NCBI GenBank assembly: GCA_020059605.1
Contig: JAGVBT010000044.1
Span: forward strand, 1 to 42,553
Direction: 5' to 3'
DNA length: 42,553 bases
From: Deltaproteobacteria bacterium
Lineage (GTDB): Bacteria > Desulfobacterota > BSN033 > UBA1163
Numbering within the stretch: the first letter of the stretch is position 1; each line of letters begins with the position of its first letter. The position numbers were made by a program, and so were the translations under genes. The notes beneath the pieces are model-generated. The model was given only the letters and a program-made list of their open reading frames with translations, was not told the origin of the DNA and searched no databases. Positions 8,701-17,374 of the stretch are shown in pieces.

Positions 8701-9278
8701 ATATCAAGATCGAGCGACCGAATCTCCGTCAGCAGGGGAGGAGAGCCAAAGGATTCATCCGAAAAGGAGATCTCCCCGGATCGAATCGACAAAGAGCCTC
8801 CGAAGAGGGTGGAGAGCGCCTCGATCACCTTCTGCTCGGTTTGAACTCTGAACGGCTGGCCGGTTTTCAATTCCTCTCCGTCTAAAGGAATATTGAAAAC
8901 ATTGAACCTCCCGTTCCGGTCCCGGGAGAGACGAACGATGGGTTTTTCGAGGGTGATGCGTTTCCATCTGATCTCCCTCCTCAGTAGAGGCAAGGTCTTT
9001 GCGGTTAAAATCAACTTCCCCGATTGCAGGAGATCGAAGGATTGAGAACGGTCCTTGATCCGGAAATCATCGAAGGCGATTCCTATTCCGCCCCGGAAAC
9101 TGATGCTCGTTTTCCCAAAGGCGACTTGCCTGCCGAGTTGGGAGGTCAGCGTTTTTTGAACAATGTTGCGGTAGAGGTCCGGGTCGAATAGATAATGGAC
9201 CAAGAAAAGGAGAAGGACCCCCGCTATGACAACGGGAATTGTGATCCAAAGGAGGAATTTTTTGTTATGATGGCTCAT
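5757..9278 (-). CDS. AsmA-like / YhdP-type envelope protein
   Basis: 1173 residues. One transmembrane segment at about residues 9-29 (LLWITIPVVIAGVLLLFLVHY) anchors a very large periplasmic part. The N-terminal AsmA signature follows (LTSQLGRQVAFGKTSISFRG). The body is a long series of beta-rich repeats, and the C-terminal AsmA_2-type block ends with VDTVLSNIPIAGYILTGKEKA. Members such as AsmA, YhdP and TamB are bridge-like proteins tied to outer-membrane lipid or phospholipid transport, so a role in envelope lipid homeostasis is inferred, not shown. It is the last gene of the minus-strand block. A 118-bp spacer with short tandem repeats separates it from comF. Start: ATG at 9278, followed by a KK-rich cytoplasmic tail. 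Confidence 0.85.
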   Translation of the reverse strand: MSHHNKKFLLWITIPVVIAGVLLLFLVHYLFDPDLYRNIVQKTLTSQLGRQVAFGKTSISFRGGIGIAFDDFRIKDRSQSFDLLQSGKLILTAKTLPLLRREIRWKRITLEKPIVRLSRDRNGRFNVFNIPLDGEELKTGQPFRVQTEQKVIEALSTLFGGSLSIRSGEISFSDESFGSPPLLTEIRSLDLDISKISFGNPFPFHVSGKVIHAKKEGSFSISGTIEDIPREMGLSRGRVKADVEIKDISVFHFWSYLKPLLPMDKIAGTLHLKGRYQGDLSGPFEASARIRFKEVIYDHPKVFAYLFTPRWVHLDVQAKYDRNTFEVPGFSVELPEIKVKGKGRIYGIGTAGMGLEAEASSGPFDIADGRRYIPFRIITPTVSDSLFRAEGSGPAQILSVKLSGKIPEIDHCDRLENAHTLSVEMKVNGARLKLPWNLPSLEELKGHLLFKEGHLHLKDVEGKVFYSTIDRAHGVFYELLQVPTLEVHGQGRFQVADLSSLLKTDVFTDDTETTDAIGPITSLSGKAQYQLSVKGKLKSPLRFQHQGIYHLSKVQLTHPRIPFPVSIGEGKVDLANENLQWSGVKVEFANSALLMSGFWRREGASEVTARGKIDLNNLLKLFQSSLFPKETRQKTEEIKNLSGTGQLSFRGRWAPSDPPFSYELEFIPKEASLLLKGSSPPLLFRDGSFSLSGLGVTLSKLKVQSLNSSFTLDGTMRQGELNLSTSGAVDLKNIHALLQFPIFPESIRTQAEEIKAPAGAAEIRLNLAGRMEEGIHAIREGEIRLKGISLRHRKIPVPLSQIDGKILFLPHQLRFEGLKGKMGESSLTLSGLSGRPTFSLHKAGAAPIRQLSFSLSSSYLDLDSLLPEREEKAPASFEAFGKWLSGWASIEGKVNIEQGKVRNFLYRDLRLEAKTVDGKLLIHPFQMKANGGDLWGEGWIQPSDRTIRFEIKPRLSHMEAGPFLRTLLRKEEEDKVMVSGRVYVDQVQLRGEGGNFQQVKESLQGDLRLELENGVIERGNVLSKIFSILNVSQIFKGRLPDLRTRGLPYQRISANIEIHEGVVFTEDFLVDSDSMRITIVGKADLGKNLIDAKIGVHPLVTVDTVLSNIPIAGYILTGKEKAFLSYVYEVKGDLDDPKVEAVPFKAVGEGLVGIFKRLLETPLRPFRKDNSSK

Positions 9279-9305
9279 CTCTCTCTATCGGATAAAAAGG
9301 ATTGA

Positions 9306-9353
9306 AGGGGTCAAGGATTCCAGGGGTCAAAAATTCCAGGGGTCAAAAATTTT
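9306..9353. repeat. Three 16-bp tandem repeats
   Basis: Three adjacent copies of AGGGGTCAA(A/G)(A/G)ATT(C/T)(C/T) at 9306-9321, 9322-9337 and 9338-9353. A further 24 bases hold two copies of a related CGA(A)CCCCT motif on the same strand. They sit in the comF/AsmA spacer. The function is unknown, and slippage could vary the copy number. Confidence 0.7.
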
Positions 9354-9396
9354 TTAAAGACACTCGAACCCTCGACCCCTCGAATCCGTAAACCCT

Positions 9397-10125
9397 TTAA
9401 AAATTTTTAATGGCGTGGGCGAGTGTGAGAACATCGATCTGCTTTGCCCCTGCTTTCCGTAACACTCTTGCGCATTCGTTGACCGTTGAACCGGTCGTGT
9501 AAACATCATCGACGAGGAGGATCAACTTTCCTTCCACCTCCTCTTCCCTTTGAAGATCGAAGGACCCTCTCACGGCCTTCTCTCTCTCCGCACGGCTCAG
9601 GTGAACCTGGGGGGGAGTGAGTATTTTCTTTCTGAGTAACTTTTTCGAGTAAGGGATTCGGGTGCTCCGGTTTAACTCCCTCACAAGAAGAAGGGCCTGG
9701 TTAAACCCCCGTTCCCTCAATCGGCAAGGATGGAGAGGGACGGGGAGGAGGAGATCGAAAGATTCCACATCCCAATAACGGCGGAACCCCTCCGCCAATT
9801 TCTCTCCGAAGAAGCGGGTGAGGCAGTTCTTCTCTTCATATTTCCATCGATGGATCGTTTCCCTGAAAGGTCCTTCATAATATCCCAGAGCCCTTGCTAT
9901 TGTAAAATATCTTCTCCTGGTCAGACAAGCGCCGCAGGGGTGGCTTTCGATCTCCCCCGAGAGAAAAGGAACGCCACATATCGTGCAGAAAGGCGGCTCA
10001 ATCCACCGGATCTTCGAGAAACACCCCCGGCATACCCCTTGCTCTCCTTCTTCTAAGAAGGTCTCACAGCAGTGGCATTGAGGCGGGAATAAAAATCGGA
10101 GAAATCTATCCGTTAGGAAACGCAT
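9397..10125 (-). CDS. comF: ComF family phosphoribosyltransferase-like protein
   Basis: 242 residues with the ComF layout. An N-terminal double zinc finger is formed by CHCC, CRGC, CTIC and CGAC pairs within the first about 70 residues. The phosphoribosyltransferase fold follows, with PVPLHPCRLRERGFNQA and the PRPP-binding loop LILLVDDVYTTGST. Relatives are needed for DNA uptake in naturally competent bacteria, probably by supporting single-stranded DNA import or nucleotide salvage. Competence genes are not seen here, and comF is widespread in non-competent species. It lies 25 bases downstream of the LapA-LapB gene and probably belongs to the same transcript. Confidence 0.9.
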   Translation of the reverse strand: MRFLTDRFLRFLFPPQCHCCETFLEEGEQGVCRGCFSKIRWIEPPFCTICGVPFLSGEIESHPCGACLTRRRYFTIARALGYYEGPFRETIHRWKYEEKNCLTRFFGEKLAEGFRRYWDVESFDLLLPVPLHPCRLRERGFNQALLLVRELNRSTRIPYSKKLLRKKILTPPQVHLSRAEREKAVRGSFDLQREEEVEGKLILLVDDVYTTGSTVNECARVLRKAGAKQIDVLTLAHAIKNF

Positions 10126-10150
10126 TCGTTCGAATCTTGGAGGTCCCTCT

Positions 10151-11530
10151 TTATCTTCCTTCGAGGGAGAAAAAGGCCCTATCCGGATAGGGAGGGGAGG
10201 GAGGAAGCAGGGGGGCGATCTTTTCCACCTCCTTGATCGTGTATGTACTCCACCGATGACATTGAGGGCAATAGGCCATCCACTCTTTCGATTCCCTTTC
10301 GCAGGCTTGGCAGACGAAGGGAAGATAGGATGTCCCGCTTAATTCGAAGGTTTTCTCAAACTCCTGGGCGGCTTGGCTGAAATCCTTCTTGTGCAGGTAA
10401 ATCTCCGCCAGAAGCCTGTGGAGAGCGGGGAAGTCCTTTTGTTTTAAACTGATCGTATTAATCTCCTCCAGAGCTTCATCCAGCATCTCCAACCTTAAAC
10501 AGAGTTTGGCATAGAAGAAGGAAACCATCCAGTTCTCGGGATCGTCCTCCAGGGTCCTTTGATAGATGCGGAGCAGGGTGCTCGGGTCCTCCCGACCGAG
10601 ATAAAGATCTTCCAGCCGGAGGATGAAGATGATTGATTTGAATCGTCTGAAACTCTTTCCCCAGACCTTTCCCGCCGAAGCCCATTTTCCCATCCGGAGA
10701 TAGATGTCGCCCAGCAGGACGAATCCGGGTTGAAAGGTTTTATCCTCCCCGACGATCTCCTTGGCCTCCTTCAGGGCGGCTTCGAGATCTTCCTCTTCGC
10801 CCCGGCTTAGGAGATCCATGGCATGTTCATACTTCAAGCCTAAATAGAAGAAGTTCTCCTCCTCCTCGGGCGGCTTTCCTTTGGCAAGCTTGAGGATTGA
10901 TTTCTGGACCCGGATCGCTTTTCCCCATCTTCGCTTGTTCCGATAGATTTCTCTCAAACGCTTCAATGCATCGAGATTGGACTCATCCAGGGAAAGGGCG
11001 CGCTTTAAGGTCCGGGTAGCCTCATCCAGACGCTCCAGGCGCTGATAGATCTCTGCCTGGCGCAGTGGGATGCCCACGTTCTTATTGTCGATCCATCGTC
11101 CTCTCTCCAGCCAGTGCAGAGCCTCTTCATCATTGCCTTCTTTGACGGAGATCTCCGAGAGTTTCAGATAGAGGTCCTTTTGGAAGGGATCGCTCTTCAG
11201 GACCTCGGTAAAGTGGGCCTTTGCTTTAATCAGGTCCTCCCGGAGGAAATTCTCCATACCCTTGCTTAGTTCTTCCCTTACCGATTGATCTTTCTTTCTT
11301 TTCCGCGATTGGCGGTAGCCCTCGATCGCCTTCTTAATATCCCTTGCCAGGGTAATAATAAAAACGAGGATGACACCCAGCATAAAAGAGGTGATCATGA
11401 GGGTGGAGAGGTCGGTGGGGATGACCTTTCCGAAGAAACGGAACTCCACTCCAAGGTGGTTGGTTAGGGAGAGCCAGCAGAAGATGGAGATCAAACCCAG
11501 AATGACGATGAGAAGCAATTTCACCAGCAT
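10151..11530 (-). CDS. LapA-LapB-like fusion: two-helix membrane domain plus TPR and rubredoxin-like zinc domain
   Basis: 459 residues. Two transmembrane helices lie at about residues 4-22 and 44-63, separated by a short loop (NHLGVEFRFFGKVIPTDLST). This is the layout of LapA (DUF1049). A cytoplasmic coiled/charged linker leads to about eight tetratricopeptide repeats (residues about 90-410). The C-terminus has the LapB-type rubredoxin-like zinc site CQAC...CPQCHRW. In E. coli, LapA and LapB are separate adjacent genes. LapB controls lipopolysaccharide synthesis by steering FtsH-mediated LpxC turnover. Here both appear joined in one chain. A similar role in LPS control is inferred. The gene begins 4 bases after the stop codon of the DksA-like gene. 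Confidence 0.8.
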   Translation of the reverse strand: MLVKLLLIVILGLISIFCWLSLTNHLGVEFRFFGKVIPTDLSTLMITSFMLGVILVFIITLARDIKKAIEGYRQSRKRKKDQSVREELSKGMENFLREDLIKAKAHFTEVLKSDPFQKDLYLKLSEISVKEGNDEEALHWLERGRWIDNKNVGIPLRQAEIYQRLERLDEATRTLKRALSLDESNLDALKRLREIYRNKRRWGKAIRVQKSILKLAKGKPPEEEENFFYLGLKYEHAMDLLSRGEEEDLEAALKEAKEIVGEDKTFQPGFVLLGDIYLRMGKWASAGKVWGKSFRRFKSIIFILRLEDLYLGREDPSTLLRIYQRTLEDDPENWMVSFFYAKLCLRLEMLDEALEEINTISLKQKDFPALHRLLAEIYLHKKDFSQAAQEFEKTFELSGTSYLPFVCQACERESKEWMAYCPQCHRWSTYTIKEVEKIAPLLPPSPPYPDRAFFSLEGR

Positions 11531-11533
11531 CCC

Positions 11534-11956
11534 TTAAAGCCTCCCCTTTTCGATCTTTGACAGACAGGCCACACAGTACTTTGCCACCGGCCGGACTTCA
11601 AGCCTTTTGAGGTTAATCGGCTCTCCGCACTCATCACAGATCCCATAGGTGCTGCTCCCGATACGATCGAGGGCTTCATCCACCTCCTGAAGCCTCATCC
11701 GCTCATTCTCGTTGAGGCTGAGCAGGATCTGTTTGTTATAGATATTGGCCGCCTCATCTCCAATGTCCTGAATCCCATCCTGTCCTACCTCCTGGGAGGA
11801 AACATAGGTCTGCTTGACCTCTCCCACGATCTGTTCTCTCTCCTTGAGAAGGGCCTTTTTAAACCGCAACACGGCCTTTTTATCCATTATCCCCTTATCT
11901 TTCTCTTTTTTTAAAGGGCTCATCTTTTTTTTCGAAACCACCTTTTTTTTAGTCAA
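11534..11956 (-). CDS. DksA/TraR family zinc-finger transcription factor
   Basis: 140 residues from a TTG, or 117 from an ATG at 11887. A coiled-coil region (KKALLKEREQIVGEVKQ) is followed by the acidic tip (DIGDEAANIYNKQ), and the C-terminal C4 zinc finger is CDEC...CVAC. The family binds the RNA polymerase secondary channel and modulates rRNA and amino-acid promoters with ppGpp. The start is uncertain. The TTG at 11956 overlaps the rsfS stop (TTGACTAA) and has GGGAG 6 bases upstream. The ATG at 11887 has AAGGGG directly upstream and fits the usual family length better. A run of eight A lies just after the TTG, where slippage is possible. Confidence 0.85.
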   Translation of the reverse strand: MTKKKVVSKKKMSPLKKEKDKGIMDKKAVLRFKKALLKEREQIVGEVKQTYVSSQEVGQDGIQDIGDEAANIYNKQILLSLNENERMRLQEVDEALDRIGSSTYGICDECGEPINLKRLEVRPVAKYCVACLSKIEKGRL

Positions 11957-12311
11957 TCTCGGCTCCCACTTTCAGTTCGATACGGGGGGCATCCACCCAT
12001 ATCCCCTCGAGATCATAAAACTTTCTGGCCGATTCCAGAAAGATATGAACCACCACATCATTGTAATCCATCAGAATCCATTTCCCCTGCGCCACTCCCT
12101 CCTGACCGAGGGGTCGAATCCCTTTCTGTTCGAGCGTCTCCTCAATCCAACCGGCGATGGCCTGGACCTGGCGGTCCGATTTCCCCGTGCAGAGGAGGAA
12201 GTAATCGGTGATAGGGGAAATGCCCTTCAGCTCCAGAAGAACGGGGTCCATAGCCTTTTTTTCAATCGCTGCCTTGAGGCAGAGAAGAGATTTTGCCTTT
12301 GAGTCGGTAAT
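11949..12311 (-). CDS. rsfS: Ribosomal silencing factor RsfS
   Basis: RsfS (DUF143) binds ribosomal protein L14 and blocks subunit joining in starvation. Family motifs are KGISPITDYFLLCTGKSDRQVQAIA, GKWILMDYNDVVVHIFL and FYDLEGIW. An ATG-initiated frame begins at 12347, but that ATG overlaps a sigma-70 -10 box (TATAATG), so it would lie upstream of the RNA start if that promoter is used. The next candidate is ATT at 12311, with AGGAGG 5 bases before it. It gives 120 residues, the normal family length, and a normal N-terminus (TDSKAKSLLCLKAAIEKKA). I therefore place the start at the AUU but keep 12347 as the alternative for transcripts reading through from nadD. Confidence 0.8.
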   Translation of the reverse strand: MTDSKAKSLLCLKAAIEKKAMDPVLLELKGISPITDYFLLCTGKSDRQVQAIAGWIEETLEQKGIRPLGQEGVAQGKWILMDYNDVVVHIFLESARKFYDLEGIWVDAPRIELKVGAEID

Positions 12312-12345
12312 CCCATCCTCCTGTAATAATGATTTTGAGTGTAGC

Positions 12346-12373
12346 ATTATACCAGAAAAAATAATGATCGCAA
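12346..12373 (-). promoter_or_regulatory. Sigma-70 promoter for rsfS and downstream genes
   Basis: TTGCGA (12373-12368), a 16-base spacer, then TATAAT (12351-12346) preceded by TGG, which makes an extended -10. The ATG at 12347 is part of the -10 box. This gives rsfS, the DksA-like gene and lapAB-like/comF an internal promoter within the ribosomal/proline operon. Confidence 0.65.
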
Positions 12374-12398
12374 TAGAAAAAAGCAAAATATTTTTAAA

Positions 12399-13067
12399 TC
12401 ACGCCTTCCTCCGGTAAAGCCCATGGTTTTGAAGATAGGCCTCTGTTCCCGGAGGAATCAGGTATCTTACCGACTCTCCTCTCTCGACCAACTCCCGAAT
12501 CTTTGTGGAAGAGATGTCGAGGAAAGAGATCTCTTTGAAATAGAGTTGGTGCCCCGATCCGTGTACCCAGATCTTCGTCTCGAAATCATATCGAAAGAAA
12601 GGGGTTAGAACCCCCGGCAGCTGGGAGGCGACGGGGGTTTTCTGAAACCCTGGCCGGGCCATCACAATGAAGTGGCAGAGGGTGAAAAGATTTTGAAAAT
12701 CCTTCCAGGTCTCTATTTCCACAAAGGCGTCCCCTCCCAGTATGAAGAAGAGGGGGTCGGGGCTTGCCTCGCGGAAATGGCGAAGCGTGTCGATCGAATA
12801 AGATTTGCCGGGCCTGGAGAGTTCGATATCCGAGAGGGAGAAATGGGCATTGGAGGCAATGGCAAGCCTCACCATCTCGAGCCGGTGCCTCGCATCGATG
12901 ATCTCCTCCGAGGCCTTATGAGGGGGGATGGCCGATGGGATGAAGATGACTTCATCGAGGCCGAAGGCCTCCCGGATCTCCTCCGCTCCCCTGAGGTGTC
13001 CCAGATGAATGGGATTGAAGGTCCCCCCGAAAAGCCCAATCTTCTTTTTTTTATCTACCCTTTTAAT
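12399..13067 (-). CDS. nadD: Nicotinate-nucleotide adenylyltransferase, apparent AUU start
   Basis: NadD joins nicotinate mononucleotide and ATP to give deamido-NAD. The obligatory N-terminal motif GLFGGTFNPIHLGHL is encoded at about 13046-13000, upstream of the first ATG (12891/12875). Above it the frame runs only to a TAA, with no ATG, GTG or TTG in between. The best start is ATT at 13067, with GGGAG 8 bases upstream, giving 222 residues, the family norm. The C-terminal motif SSTKIRELV is present. Other frames are closed by TAG and TAA just before the motif, so a simple frameshift does not supply a start. An eight-A run (GATAAAAAAAAG) near the N-terminus should be checked for sequencing error. 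It lies 50 bases before rsfS. Confidence 0.85.
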   Translation of the reverse strand: MKRVDKKKKIGLFGGTFNPIHLGHLRGAEEIREAFGLDEVIFIPSAIPPHKASEEIIDARHRLEMVRLAIASNAHFSLSDIELSRPGKSYSIDTLRHFREASPDPLFFILGGDAFVEIETWKDFQNLFTLCHFIVMARPGFQKTPVASQLPGVLTPFFRYDFETKIWVHGSGHQLYFKEISFLDISSTKIRELVERGESVRYLIPPGTEAYLQNHGLYRRKA

Positions 13068-13090
13068 AGTTGATTCTCCCTGTTACTGAT

Positions 13091-13256
13091 GATTAAATCC
13101 GAAATCCGAATTTCGGGCGAAGCGTCCTCTTAGGACCAATCCGAAACAAATTTTAAATTCAAATTACCAAATTTTCAAAACGTCTTATGATTCTGTTTCG
13201 AGTTTCGCCACGGTACGGGCGGTCGTACCGACCGGATTTCGTGCTTCGAATTTCAT
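13091..13256. repeat. AT-rich intergenic repeat family, copy 1 (reverse orientation)
   Basis: The spacer between proA and nadD is made of repeated CGAA/TTCG-rich words (AAATCCGAATTTCGG, CCGAAACAAATTTTAAATTC, GGATTTCGTGCTTCGAATTTC). The same words recur at 31476-31611 and 34308-34407, so this is a family of interspersed repeats with internal inverted symmetry. No coding capacity is seen. Confidence 0.6.
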
Positions 13257-13258
13257 TC

Positions 13259-14527
13259 TTACTTTCGTATCTGTCCTTCTCCGTAAACGATAAACTTGGT
13301 CGTCGTCAATTCCTCCAGGCCCATCGGTCCAAAGGCGTGCAGTTTTGAGGTGCTGATCCCCATCTCCGCACCGAGGCCCAGCTCGTACCCGTCGTTAAAC
13401 CGGGTGGAGGCATTGACCAGGACGCAGGAGGAGTTGACCTCTCTCAGAAAGCGCTGGGCATTCAGATAATCGGAGGTGAGGATGGCCTCCGTGTGGAGCG
13501 ACCCATAGGTTGCCATATGCTCGATGGCCTCCTCAATCCCTCCAACCACCCGGATGGACAGAATGAGGTCCAGATACTCCTCATGCCAGTCCTCCTCTTT
13601 GGCTCCCTTGATCCCGTAAAGGATCTTCCGCGTCTCCGGGCACCCCCTCAACTCCACTCCCTCTTTCTTCAGATCTTCCGCGATCTTTGGAAGGAAGCTG
13701 CCGGCGATCTTCTCATGGACCAGGAGCGTTTCCATGGCATTGCAGACTCCGGGCCGCTGGACCTTGGCGTTCAGACAAACCCGCATGGCCATCTCTTGAT
13801 CCGCGGTCTCATCGACGAAGATATGGCAGACCCCCTTATAATGTTTGATGACCGGGATCCTGGAGTGCTCCGTCACAAAACGGATCAGCGCTTCCCCTCC
13901 CCTCGGGATGATCAGGTCGATCTCTTCTTCCAGCTGCAACATCTCCCGGACGGCCTCTCTTTCGGTCCGGGAAAAAATCTGAATGGCATCTTCCGGAATA
14001 CCCGTTTTGCTCAAAGCTTTTTGGAGAATATGGACAATCGCCCGGTTGGAGTGAAAAGCCTCTGAGCCTCCCCGGAGAATGATCGCATTCCCCGATTTCA
14101 AGCAGAGGCCTGCTGCATCGGCGGTCACATTGGGCCTCGATTCGTAGATGATCCCGATGACACCGATGGGAATCCTCATCCTTCCGACTGTCAGCCCATT
14201 GGGCCTTTTCCACATTTTCGCGATTTCTCCCACGGGATCGGGAAGGCGCGACACTTCCCTGAGGCCCTTTGCCATTGCCTGGATGACCAAAGGTGTCATG
14301 CGCAACCGGTCCATCATCGCCGGCAGGAGGCCCGCCTTTTCACCGGCCGTTAAGTCTTTCCCGTTCTCTTCGATCAGGAGAGTCTGGCGCTTTGCCAGAT
14401 CATCCGCCATTTCAGACAAGGCCCTATTCTTCGTATCGGTGGAAAACCGAGCCAGCAGACGGGAAACCTCTTTTGCCCGTCTTGCCATCTCTTGCACTTC
14501 CAGCCTCGGATCCATTTGCTCCCTCAT
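13259..14527 (-). CDS. proA: Gamma-glutamyl phosphate reductase
   Basis: 422 residues, normal length. It catalyses the second step of proline synthesis, the NADPH-dependent reduction of gamma-glutamyl phosphate to glutamate semialdehyde. It belongs to the aldehyde dehydrogenase superfamily: the catalytic cysteine is Cys262 in [13 protein letters not shown]. Other signatures are [27 protein letters not shown] and the C-terminal [22 protein letters not shown]. Its ATG overlaps the end of proB by 4 bases, which implies translational coupling. Confidence 0.97.
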   Translation of the reverse strand: MREQMDPRLEVQEMARRAKEVSRLLARFSTDTKNRALSEMADDLAKRQTLLIEENGKDLTAGEKAGLLPAMMDRLRMTPLVIQAMAKGLREVSRLPDPVGEIAKMWKRPNGLTVGRMRIPIGVIGIIYESRPNVTADAAGLCLKSGNAIILRGGSEAFHSNRAIVHILQKALSKTGIPEDAIQIFSRTEREAVREMLQLEEEIDLIIPRGGEALIRFVTEHSRIPVIKHYKGVCHIFVDETADQEMAMRVCLNAKVQRPGVCNAMETLLVHEKIAGSFLPKIAEDLKKEGVELRGCPETRKILYGIKGAKEEDWHEEYLDLILSIRVVGGIEEAIEHMATYGSLHTEAILTSDYLNAQRFLREVNSSCVLVNASTRFNDGYELGLGAEMGISTSKLHAFGPMGLEELTTTKFIVYGEGQIRK

Positions 14528-15666
14528 AAAACGACCAGGTCATCCCGATGGATGATCTCATCCGAATACTTATAGCCCAATCTTTTTTCGATCTCTCCGG
14601 TTCGAAGCCCTTTGATCTTCTCCAGCTCTTGAACGCTGTAGTTGACCAGTCCCCTGGCAAACTCCCTTCCGCGGGGACCGAGACAGGAGACCGAGTCCCC
14701 CCGATCGAAAGAGCCTCTCGCCTCCAGCACACCGGAGGGAAGGAGGCTCTTTCCCTTCTGGACGAGGGCCTTCTTTGCTCCCTCATCCACGATGACCTCC
14801 CCTTTGGGTTTCAGGTTGAAGGCGATCCAGTGTTTTCGACTGCTCAGTGTCCTCATCTTAGGAAGAATAAGCGTTCCGATCTCTTTTCCCTTCAGAACCT
14901 GATGAAGGATATCTTTCCTTGTGCCGCAGGCCACTACCGTCGGAATCCCGAATCGGGATGCCTTTCTGGCAGCCTGAATCTTGCTCACCATCCCGCCGAC
15001 ACTCATCTGGCTCTTCGATCCCCCCGTCACTCCCTCCATATCCACATCGATATCCTCGATCAGGGAGATACATTTAGCGCCGGGGTGACTTCTCGGATCT
15101 CTTTCGCAGATGCCTTCGATATCGGTGAGGATGATGAGAAGGTCGGCTTCGATCAGGTTGGTAATGAGCGCGGAGAGGTTATCATTGTCACCGAATTTGA
15201 TCTCGTCAACGACGACCGTATCATTTTCATTGATGATTGGAATGATCCCTAATTCGAGCAGGGCAAGGAGGGTATTTCGGGCGTTGAGAAACCTCCGTCG
15301 ATGGCTCAGGTCGTCATGAGTGAGAAGGATCTGGGCAACTTTCTGCTGGTAGCGAGAGAAATAATTCTCATAGATATGGATCAGCCGGCTCTGTCCCACG
15401 GCTGCGGTCGCCTGTTTCTGCGTGATGGATTGCGGGCGGGTCTTGTAACCGAGTTTCTCCATCCCGGCCGCAATCGCTCCGGAGGAGACAAGAAGGATCT
15501 CATAGCCCTGGCGTTTCAGTTCCGAAATTTCCTTGGCCAGACGAGAGAAGGCTTCGTAATGGAGTCCCTTCTCCACGGAGGCCAGGAGGCTTGAACCCAC
15601 CTTGACGACGATCCTTCTCGCCTTTTCCAAGACCTTTTTCCGTGTCTCTTTTCTCACCGGTTGCAT
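14524..15666 (-). CDS. proB: Glutamate 5-kinase with PUA domain
   Basis: 380 residues. It catalyses the first committed step of proline synthesis. The amino-acid kinase domain (about residues 15-270) shows [19 protein letters not shown] and [13 protein letters not shown]-terminal PUA domain (about 290-370, [13 protein letters not shown]...PSGV) matches the long bacterial form. It is probably feedback-inhibited by proline, as is usual for the family. The start has only a weak ribosome-binding site. It lies between obgE, from which a repeat-filled 240-bp spacer separates it, and proA. Confidence 0.97.
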   Translation of the reverse strand: MQPVRKETRKKVLEKARRIVVKVGSSLLASVEKGLHYEAFSRLAKEISELKRQGYEILLVSSGAIAAGMEKLGYKTRPQSITQKQATAAVGQSRLIHIYENYFSRYQQKVAQILLTHDDLSHRRRFLNARNTLLALLELGIIPIINENDTVVVDEIKFGDNDNLSALITNLIEADLLIILTDIEGICERDPRSHPGAKCISLIEDIDVDMEGVTGGSKSQMSVGGMVSKIQAARKASRFGIPTVVACGTRKDILHQVLKGKEIGTLILPKMRTLSSRKHWIAFNLKPKGEVIVDEGAKKALVQKGKSLLPSGVLEARGSFDRGDSVSCLGPRGREFARGLVNYSVQELEKIKGLRTGEIEKRLGYKYSDEIIHRDDLVVL

Positions 15667-15700
15667 AGATAAGTTGCTCAGAAAATAAGGATTTCGTCTG

Positions 15701-15832
15701 ACGGCAACGGCAACGATGCCCGTATCGTTAATAAAAGGCTACGGTTGTCGTCTTTAAATTCTTTTTACGTAACCGTTACCGGTAACCGAAACGCCTGCCT
15801 GCCGGTAGGCAGGGGCTTCGTAACCGTAACCC
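15701..15832. repeat. MITE-like intergenic repeat, copy 2
   Basis: Close copy of 3264-3397 in the same orientation, with the same imperfect inverted ends and the same interior palindromes. It lies in the obgE/proB spacer, whose remainder up to 15905 holds nothing recognisable. Confidence 0.7.
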
Positions 15833-15905
15833 AAACACCCGGAGTATTTTCATCGTTCGCGGGTGACGAAACCGTCATGAAGCATTTCCTAAAACCACTG
15901 CCTTT

Positions 15906-16907
<1,002 letters not shown>

Positions 16908-16945
16908 TCATTGCAGGCCACAGGAGCTCCTGCACCATGTCGCAG

Positions 16946-16994
16946 GCAGGGTAAAACCCTGAACCACTTGGGGTGCAGGGCAAAGCCCTGAACC
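16946..16994. repeat. Pair of 20-bp hairpin repeats between rpmA and obgE
   Basis: GCAGGGTAAAACCCTGAACC at 16946-16965 and GCAGGGCAAAGCCCTGAACC at 16975-16994. Each unit folds as a 5-bp stem. In the second copy the change in one arm is compensated in the other (T/A to C/G), so pairing is kept. They could mark an mRNA processing or translation-tuning site inside the operon. Confidence 0.55.
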
Positions 16995-17002
16995 GAACAT
17001 GG

Positions 17003-17257
17003 TCAGGGCATGTAAACGCTCACCAGTTTTTTATCTCTTCCTCTTTTCACGTACTTGACGATCCCGTCGATTCTGGCGAAAAGAGTGTAATCCTTCCCCA
17101 TCCCCACATTCTCTCCGGGAAAAATTCGGGTGCCTTTCTGACGAACCAGAATACTGCCTGCCTGGACCTCCTGTCCGCTGAATCGCTTTACCCCTAAACG
17201 CTGCCCTGCGCTATCCCTGCCATTTCGGGAACTTCCCCCTGCTTTCTTATGTGCCAT
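17003..17257 (-). CDS. rpmA: 50S ribosomal protein L27
   Basis: 84 residues, normal length. It begins [16 protein letters not shown], the conserved N-terminal arm that reaches the peptidyl-transferase centre, with no cleavable N-terminal extension of the Firmicutes type. It then reads GNILVR-like [23 protein letters not shown] precedes the ATG. It follows rplU after 117 bases that contain short repeats of ATTCCATTATTCC type. Confidence 0.98.
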   Translation of the reverse strand: MAHKKAGGSSRNGRDSAGQRLGVKRFSGQEVQAGSILVRQKGTRIFPGENVGMGKDYTLFARIDGIVKYVKRGRDKKLVSVYMP

Positions 17258-17374
17258 AACAACCTCCGAACCCTAAATCGGAATAGTGAAATGTTGGAAC
17301 GGTGGTTTAACGAATTATTCCATTATTCCACAATTCCCTGTCTGCCGACAGGCAGGCAATATTCCATGTGAGCA

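Noticed and set aside
9306..9353. CRISPR array
   Set aside because: Adjacent 16-bp tandem copies without spacers; no cas genes in the window.
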